Shown piece after piece: positions 59,322 to 63,903 of a DNA stretch of 63,903 bases. The position numbers and the translations under genes were made by a program. Numbering within the stretch: the first letter of the stretch is position 1; each line of letters opens with the position of its first letter. A model generated the notes under the pieces. That model did no database searches, was not told the DNA's origin, and was given only the letters and a program-made list of their open reading frames with translations. Source of the DNA: Rhodococcus sp. 14-1411-2a (GTDB taxonomy: Bacteria; Actinomycetota; Actinomycetes; Mycobacteriales; Mycobacteriaceae); NCBI RefSeq assembly GCF_002259485.1, contig NZ_NPGA01000021.1, positions 1 through 63,903 on the forward strand, written 5' to 3'.

Positions 59322-59950
59322 CACGCTTCCCACCAGTGTGGGTCGGTGCGCGCCGTCAGGGCAGCACGCCCACCGCGGCAATTGGATCGATTCTTGCCCT
59401 CGTACTACTGATCTCCGGATGCTCCGACGGCGCACAGGCTGCGCCCCCGGGAGGCAGCTTCGACTTCGTCGCCCCCGGCGGTCGAACCGACATCGTCTAC
59501 GATCCCCCCGAAACACGCGGAACCATAGGCGAACTCGCCGGCCCCGATCTGATGGAGGAAGGCAAGACGACCGCTCTGTCGGACTACGACGGCAAGGTCG
59601 TCGTGATCAATCTCTGGGGCCAGTGGTGCGGCCCCTGCCGCGGCGAAGCCGACGACCTCGAAGAGGTCTACGAGACCACCCGCGAGCGTGGCGTGCAATT
59701 CCTCGGCCTCAACGTCAGAGATCCACAGAAGGACAAAGCGCAGGACTTCGTCGTCGACAACGACGTCTCCTACCCCTCGATCTACGACCCCTCGATGCGG
59801 ACCCTGATCGCCCTCGGCGGAAACTACCCGACCAGCGTGATCCCCTCGACGCTGGTACTCGACCGTTCACACCGCGTGGCCGCGGTCTTCATGCGCGCCC
59901 TGCTCACCGACGACCTCCTTCCCGTCGTCGAACGGATAGCCGCGGAATGA
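59318..59950 (+). CDS. Thioredoxin-like TlpA/ResA lipoprotein
   Basis: 210 residues. The signal ends in a lipobox (LVLLISGC), so the protein is lipid-anchored and a substrate of LspA/Lnt. The thioredoxin domain has NLWGQWCGPCRGEADDLEEV and ...PSTLVLDRSHRVAAVF, as in CcsX/ResA, which keep apocytochrome c haem-site cysteines reduced. It overlaps its neighbours by four bases each, in the order tlpA-resA-ccdA. Confidence 0.94.
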   Translation: MTRFPPVWVGARRQGSTPTAAIGSILALVLLISGCSDGAQAAPPGGSFDFVAPGGRTDIVYDPPETRGTIGELAGPDLMEEGKTTALSDYDGKVVVINLWGQWCGPCRGEADDLEEVYETTRERGVQFLGLNVRDPQKDKAQDFVVDNDVSYPSIYDPSMRTLIALGGNYPTSVIPSTLVLDRSHRVAAVFMRALLTDDLLPVVERIAAE

Positions 59951-60795
59951 CGACTCTTCTCGCCCAAGACATCGGGTCGGCCTTCCAGAACGCGGCATCG
60001 AGCGGGCCCCTACTGCTCGCGATCGCGGCATGCATGCTCGCCGGGCTGGTCTCGTTCGCCTCCCCGTGCGTGGTGCCGCTGGTGCCGGGATACCTGTCCT
60101 ACCTGGCAGGAATCGCCGGTGCCGACGCCCAATCAGCCGATACCCGATCGCCCCGCACCTCGACCACCGGCACCTCGACCACCGACACGTCGTCGCCGGA
60201 GCTGGCGAATCGCTGGCGTGTGGCCGGCGCAGCGTCGTTGTTCGTCGCCGGATTCACGATCGTCTTCGTCCTCGCCACAGCCTCGATCTTCGGAGTCATC
60301 GGCACCTTGCGCATCAACGAGCAAGTACTTCAACGAGTCGGCGGCGTCATCACGATCATCATGGGTGCAGCGTTCATCGGATTGATACCCGTTCTGCAAC
60401 GCGACACCCGATACGCACCTCAGCAGATCTCGTCCCTCGCCGGAGCGCCGCTGCTCGGCGGTGTGTTCGCGCTCGGCTGGACACCGTGTCTGGGCCCCAC
60501 CCTCGCCGGCGTTCTGTCTGTCGCGGCAGGAACCGAAGGTGCAACCGCAGCCCGCGGGGTCACTCTCATCGTCGCGTACTGCATGGGACTCGGCCTACCG
60601 TTCGTCGTCCTCGCGTTCGGCTCGAGTTCGGCGATGCGAGGTGTGGGGTGGCTTCGAAGGAACTCACAGAAGATCAAGATCGCGGGCGGTGTCATCATGA
60701 TCGCCGTCGGCATCGCGCTGCTGACCGGAGTGTGGGGGTTGTTCATCGCCTGGATCCGCAACGAATTCGTCAGTGCAGTGGTCCTGCCCATCTGA
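59947..60795 (+). CDS. ccdA: Thiol-disulfide electron transporter CcdA
   Basis: 282 residues, six to seven helices. The redox cysteines lie in SFASPCVVPLVPGYLSYLAG and FALGWTPCLGPTLAGVL, as in all CcdA proteins. A Thr/Ser-rich loop of 35 residues separates helices 1 and 2. It carries reducing power from cytosolic thioredoxin to the TlpA-type proteins encoded upstream. Confidence 0.95.
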   Translation: MTTLLAQDIGSAFQNAASSGPLLLAIAACMLAGLVSFASPCVVPLVPGYLSYLAGIAGADAQSADTRSPRTSTTGTSTTDTSSPELANRWRVAGAASLFVAGFTIVFVLATASIFGVIGTLRINEQVLQRVGGVITIIMGAAFIGLIPVLQRDTRYAPQQISSLAGAPLLGGVFALGWTPCLGPTLAGVLSVAAGTEGATAARGVTLIVAYCMGLGLPFVVLAFGSSSAMRGVGWLRRNSQKIKIAGGVIMIAVGIALLTGVWGLFIAWIRNEFVSAVVLPI

Positions 60796-60831
60796 TCGAG
60801 ATGTCGCCAAACCACCCCGCCGCATTGCATT

Positions 60832-60847
60832 GTTCGGGTAGCCGAAC
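60832..60847. promoter_or_regulatory. GTTCGG-N4-CCGAAC dyad upstream of mntH
   Basis: Perfect 6-bp arms 48 bp upstream of the Nramp gene. It resembles DtxR/MntR-type dyads; no such regulator is in the window. Confidence 0.5.
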
Positions 60848-60894
60848 TATATTTTCAGGGTCCTGACATACTGTTGGTGCCGGAGGGTGTGGTC

Positions 60895-62136
60895 ATGTCT
60901 GTGCTGCAGCGCCGATCGTCTCGGCCGCCCTCGAGGTTTCGGTCGGGCCTCGTTCTGCTCGGACCCGCTTTCGTCGCAGCGATCGCCTACGTCGACCCCG
61001 GCAACGTCGCCTCCAACGTCAGCGCCGGTGCGCAGTTCGGATACCTGCTGGTCTGGGTGATCGTTGCCGCGAACGTGATGGCCGGTCTCGTCCAGTTCCT
61101 CTCCGCCAAACTCGGCATCGTCACCGGAATGACACTGCCCGAAGTAGTCCGCGAGAAGTCGAGCAGGACTGTGCGACTGGCATATTGGGGGCAAGCAGAG
61201 GTGGTCGCCATGGCGACCGACCTCGCCGAAATCGTCGGCGGTGCGATCGCCCTCTACCTGCTCTTCGACCTGCCGCTCCTGATCGGCGGCCTCATCACCG
61301 GGGCCGTATCGATGATCTTGCTGATGGTCCAGGATCGCCGGGGCCAACGGCCCTTCGAGTTCGTGATTCTCGGGCTACTCGGTGTCATCGCCGTCGGATT
61401 TCTTGCCAGCGTCGTCGTGGAACCGCCATCGTTCACCGAGGCCGCCGCCGGTCTCATTCCGCGGTTCGACGGCGCGGAAAGTGTGTTGATCGCCGCCGCG
61501 ATGCTCGGTGCGACGATCATGCCGCACGCGGTGTACCTGCACTCCGGTCTAGCACGTGACAGGCACGGACACCCCGAGGCAGGGCCCGTCCGTCAGCGGT
61601 TGTTGCGGATCACCCGGATCGATGTCGGGTTGGCGATGCTGCTGGCCGGGGCAGTGAACATGTCGATGCTGCTGTTGGCGGCCTCGACGCTGGGGGGCCG
61701 CGAGGGCGTCGATTCCATCGACGGAGCTCACGCAGCAGTGGGTGACACTCTGGGGCCGGTGGTAGCACTGCTGTTCGCGGTGGGCCTGCTGGCCTCGGGC
61801 CTTGCATCGACATCGGTCGGGGCGTACGCGGGGGCGATGATCATGGACGGGCTACTACGTAAGCGCATTCCGATTCTGGTGCGACGACTGGTGACACTTG
61901 TTCCCGCACTGGCAATTCTGGCAGCAGGAGTCGACCCCAGTCGGGCACTGGTCGTCTCGCAGGTCGTGCTGTCGTTCGGTATCCCATTCGCGTTGATTCC
62001 CTTGGTGCGGTTCACCTCGGACCGCATCCTGATGGGCGGCGATGTCAATCACCGGATCACGGCATACGCGGCATGGCTCATCGCGGGAATCGTCGTCGCA
62101 CTCAACATTGCACTGATCTATCTGACCGTGGTCTGA
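60895..62136 (+). CDS. mntH: Nramp-family Mn(II)/divalent metal transporter
   Basis: 413 residues from ATG 60895 (GGAGGG upstream). Ten or eleven helices. The metal-binding helix-1 motif is YVDPGNVASN, and helix 6 has MLGATIMPHAVYLHS with the conserved Met-Pro-His. AWLIAGIVVALNIALIYL ends the protein. It imports Mn(II), perhaps to keep metal balance under copper or oxidative stress. Confidence 0.95.
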   Translation: MSVLQRRSSRPPSRFRSGLVLLGPAFVAAIAYVDPGNVASNVSAGAQFGYLLVWVIVAANVMAGLVQFLSAKLGIVTGMTLPEVVREKSSRTVRLAYWGQAEVVAMATDLAEIVGGAIALYLLFDLPLLIGGLITGAVSMILLMVQDRRGQRPFEFVILGLLGVIAVGFLASVVVEPPSFTEAAAGLIPRFDGAESVLIAAAMLGATIMPHAVYLHSGLARDRHGHPEAGPVRQRLLRITRIDVGLAMLLAGAVNMSMLLLAASTLGGREGVDSIDGAHAAVGDTLGPVVALLFAVGLLASGLASTSVGAYAGAMIMDGLLRKRIPILVRRLVTLVPALAILAAGVDPSRALVVSQVVLSFGIPFALIPLVRFTSDRILMGGDVNHRITAYAAWLIAGIVVALNIALIYLTVV

Positions 62137-62137
62137 C

Positions 62138-62232
62138 TGCACCAAAACCGGGATCGCATCAGTCCTCGGTGTCGGCAGAGTCACCCTCTACCGACACCTC
62201 GCCGCCCTTCAGCAGTCAGCGGGGGAGAGGCC
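62138..62232 (+). pseudogene. Serine-recombinase C-terminal HTH fragment
   Basis: The frame reads TKTGIASVLGVGRVTLYRHL-AAL, matching the Hin/resolvase C-terminal HTH (IAxxLGVGRxTLYRHL). No catalytic domain precedes it; the fragment abuts the mntH stop. It is a scrap of a deleted recombinase gene. Confidence 0.6.
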
Positions 62233-62727
62233 GCGTACCTTTCTTCCACACCAACGGGCCACAGTGCCACTGCGGCAGCGAGAGTCGAGCACTCCTGCCT
62301 CAATTTTTGCAGGATTCTGTGGATCTAAGTCACACGCTCTGAGCCCAACGGCGTCCTCGAGCGCTTCGACGGCACCGCACCACCACACCTGCTCTATCTC
62401 TGAAGCCAGGACGAAGTACGGCGCGACCCGAAACTGTTGCAACAGAACAGCTCTGTCAGTGCCCAATTGTCATACTCGCCGTCATACGGATAGAACCGTC
62501 GGTGGACCACCACTACCCGCCGAAATCGCCGAGCAGGCGGTGCAATCGTCCTCACCGCCCTGCAAACAATCGACCACGCTCGCAGTGAGCCAGCCGATGG
62601 GGGTCGATCAAGCGCCGCCGGTAGGCCGGTCCACTGACTCCAATACGTCCGCGAGCATCGGAACGTCCCAGTCGCGATCGTCGAGATCCGCGATAGCCCT
62701 CGCCGTCAGATCGTTGAATGCTGTCCC
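62233..62727. other. Non-coding stretch between recombinase scrap and copper module copy 2
   Basis: Short frames exist on both strands but none shows a motif, a ribosome site or clear codon bias. I see no RNA gene or strong repeat. Confidence 0.5.
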
Positions 62728-62774
62728 CCTTCCAAGCAATACGGGGAGGGGGTATGGTCCGAGTCGTCGCTAGG

Positions 62775-62789
62775 TACCCCCTGGGGGTA
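62775..62789. promoter_or_regulatory. CsoR-like operator palindrome upstream of copZ copy 2
   Basis: TACCCCCTGGGGGTA, the counterpart of 1223-1237 with one different central base. The conserved ATACGGGGAGGGGGTATGG element lies at 62739-62757. Confidence 0.7.
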
Positions 62790-62813
62790 TTATTCAGGAT
62801 GAAGGAGTACCTC

Positions 62814-63044
62814 ATGATCACCACGAATTACCGAGTCACCGGCATGACCTGCGGACACTGCGAGGCGTCGGTCCGGGAAGAAGTCGGTGCTGTGGCCGGG
62901 GTCGACACGGTCGAAGCATCGGCGTCGGCGGGGACGCTGACGGTGACGAGCGCCGACGAGCCCGACCACGCCCAGGTCGTCGCTGCCGTTCGCGATGCCG
63001 GCTACACAGCCGAACCGCAACCCGCAGATTCACGCACCGCGTAG
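62814..63044 (+). CDS. copZ: Copper chaperone CopZ (HMA domain), copy 2
   Basis: 76 residues from ATG 62814 (GAAGGAG upstream). The Cu-binding motif is MTCGHC. A few residues differ from copy 1 (MITTNYRVTG here, MITTHYKVTG there; TSADEPDHAQV). It serves the adjacent ATPase, 34 bp downstream. The two copies probably respond to the same regulator, since both have the C/G palindrome. Confidence 0.96.
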   Translation: MITTNYRVTGMTCGHCEASVREEVGAVAGVDTVEASASAGTLTVTSADEPDHAQVVAAVRDAGYTAEPQPADSRTA

Positions 63045-63078
63045 CCGCTGAACTCGGCGGAGAGAAGGATTTACCGCG

Positions 63079-63903
63079 ATGAACAACCACACACATGCCG
63101 ATGTCGGCGTGGCCGAGACAGCGGGCACACAGTCGGGCCACGACCCGTCTGGACACAGCGCAGCCCACACCGGACACGGCGAGCAGACTGAACACGAAGG
63201 CCATACCGGGCACGGTGGCCATGCCGGTCACGGCGATCACGTCGGCATGTTCCGTCGCCTGTTCTGGGTCATGCTGGTCCTCGCCGTTCCGGTGATCGTT
63301 GCCTCGAACATGTTCGCGATGCTCCTCGGATACTCGCTGCCCGACGCAGCGTGGATCGCCTGGGTCTCCCCGGTGCTGGGCACCGTGATGTATGCCTGGG
63401 GCGGTTCCCCGTTCCTCACCGGCGCGGTGAGTGAAATCCGTTCACGTGCACCGGGAATGATGCTGCTCATCGCCCTCGCGATCACCGTCGCATTCGTCGC
63501 GTCGATGGGAGCGAGCCTGGGCCTGCTCGATCATCAGCTCGACTTCTGGTGGGAACTGGCGCTGCTGATCGTGATCATGTTGCTCGGGCACTGGATCGAG
63601 ATGAGATCCCTCGCGCAGACCACCTCCGCTCTGGACTCGTTGGCGGCGTTGCTCCCGGATGTCGCCGAACGCGTCGACGGCGACGATGTGGTGCCGGTGT
63701 CCCCGGCCGAGCTGGAGCTCGGTGATGTCGTTGTCGTCCGCCCCGGCGGCCGAGTACCGGCGGACGGCACCATCGTCTCCGGATCGGCGAGCATGGACGA
63801 ATCGATGATCACCGGCGAATCACGCACCGTCCGCCGCAGCGACGGCGACCAAGTTGTCGCCGGCACGGTAGCCACCGACTCCGGTCTGCGCGTCCAGGTC
63901 ACC
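63079..63903 (+). CDS. copB: His-rich P1B-type copper-translocating ATPase copy 2, 3' end cut by window edge
   Basis: 275 visible codons from ATG 63079. The His-rich tail is shorter than in copy 1 (12 histidines, no tandem duplication), then MFRRLFWVMLVLAVPVIV and the same helices. The actuator domain has MITGESRTVRRSDGDQVVAG. The visible transporter part differs from copy 1 by few residues. The sequence ends at the same codon as copy 1. The metal is inferred as copper from context. Confidence 0.9.
   Translation, partial: MNNHTHADVGVAETAGTQSGHDPSGHSAAHTGHGEQTEHEGHTGHGGHAGHGDHVGMFRRLFWVMLVLAVPVIVASNMFAMLLGYSLPDAAWIAWVSPVLGTVMYAWGGSPFLTGAVSEIRSRAPGMMLLIALAITVAFVASMGASLGLLDHQLDFWWELALLIVIMLLGHWIEMRSLAQTTSALDSLAALLPDVAERVDGDDVVPVSPAELELGDVVVVRPGGRVPADGTIVSGSASMDESMITGESRTVRRSDGDQVVAGTVATDSGLRVQVT

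Larger units (their letters stand above)
62728..63903. repeat. Right arm of the long inverted repeat (copper module copy 2)
   Basis: Inverted counterpart of 1-1285. The last 99 bases are identical to the complement of bases 1-99. The arm is about 110 bp shorter because it lacks the 81-bp duplication and other His-rich codons. Confidence 0.9.

Noticed and set aside
62209..62466. 85-residue minus-strand open frame after mntH
   Set aside because: No support from motif, start site or composition; part of it is antisense to the recombinase scrap.

Overview
This is 63.9 kb of high-GC actinobacterial DNA, almost certainly a large accessory replicon or an accessory part of one. The host is most likely a mycolic-acid bacterium of the Rhodococcus/Gordonia/Mycobacterium group. 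The support is an Lsr2 xenogeneic silencer, an EspR-like regulator, a cutinase-fold protein in a conjugation operon, an SCO6880-type type IV secretion (T4SS) operon, ParA/ParB with a palindromic centromere, and a primase-polymerase-like replication protein. No rRNA, tRNA, CRISPR or chromosomal housekeeping cluster was seen. The genus is inference; the plasmid-like content is read from the sequence.

Layout. The two ends (1-1285 and 62728-63903) are inverted copies of one copper module, copZ followed by a His-rich P1B ATPase, both pointing outward. Each ATPase is cut by the window edge at the same codon, and the outermost 99 bases of the two ends are identical, so the edges look like an assembly-graph break at a repeat. 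1.3-5.7 kb holds a three-gene tyrosine-recombinase/HTH element, a 5'-truncated ATP-dependent ligase and lsr2. 5.8-21.6 kb is one leftward T4SS operon of about 20 genes, many joined by 4-nt stop/start overlaps. It has a VirB4 ATPase, an SCO6880 protein, a polytopic VirB6/TrbL-like protein, VirB8-like proteins, tandem pilin-like peptides, a three-domain murein hydrolase and a secreted cutinase. A candidate leader peptide and attenuator stand at its head. No relaxase or VirD4 coupling protein is present.

21.7-32.9 kb is a regulatory and cargo zone: a tandem-HTH repressor with four 13-bp repeats, an EspR-like protein, a stand-alone CYP102-like P450, an ImmA/IrrE-like protease paired with a MAB_1171c-type membrane protein, a small RHH-like protein, the PrimPol-like Rep, a degenerate recombinase and a possible ADP-ribosyltransferase-like protein. 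32.9-38.8 kb holds a complete tyrosine recombinase, parB, parA, about 1.5 kb of non-coding DNA with four copies of a TTTACCGCGGTAAA-type palindrome (candidate parS), and remnants of tniB and of a recombinase-like gene.

38.8-60.8 kb is a copper, respiration and envelope-maturation island: solo cytochrome oxidase subunit I, CtaG, CopC, a CopD-CtaG fusion, a CDF exporter, a Rieske lipoprotein, LspA, Lnt, the ResB/CcsB haem-ligation pair, DsbA, VKOR, two TlpA-type thioredoxins, CcdA and an SPC-type metal ATPase with its ArsR regulator. Six near-identical 15-bp palindromes (ACTAYSNNNCRTAGT) precede copC, ctaD, the M23-blaI-M56 operon, copD-ctaG, the lspA/lnt divergent pair and resB. This points to one BlaI/CopY-type regulon. 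A Mn/Nramp transporter follows at 60.9-62.1 kb, then a serine-recombinase scrap, then the second copper module.

The most interesting unit is this BlaI-controlled island. It appears to carry its own copper handling, oxidase assembly, cytochrome c maturation and lipoprotein processing. The second is the T4SS operon, with its leader/attenuator, domesticated transposase-like HTH protein and frameshifted pilin-like gene.
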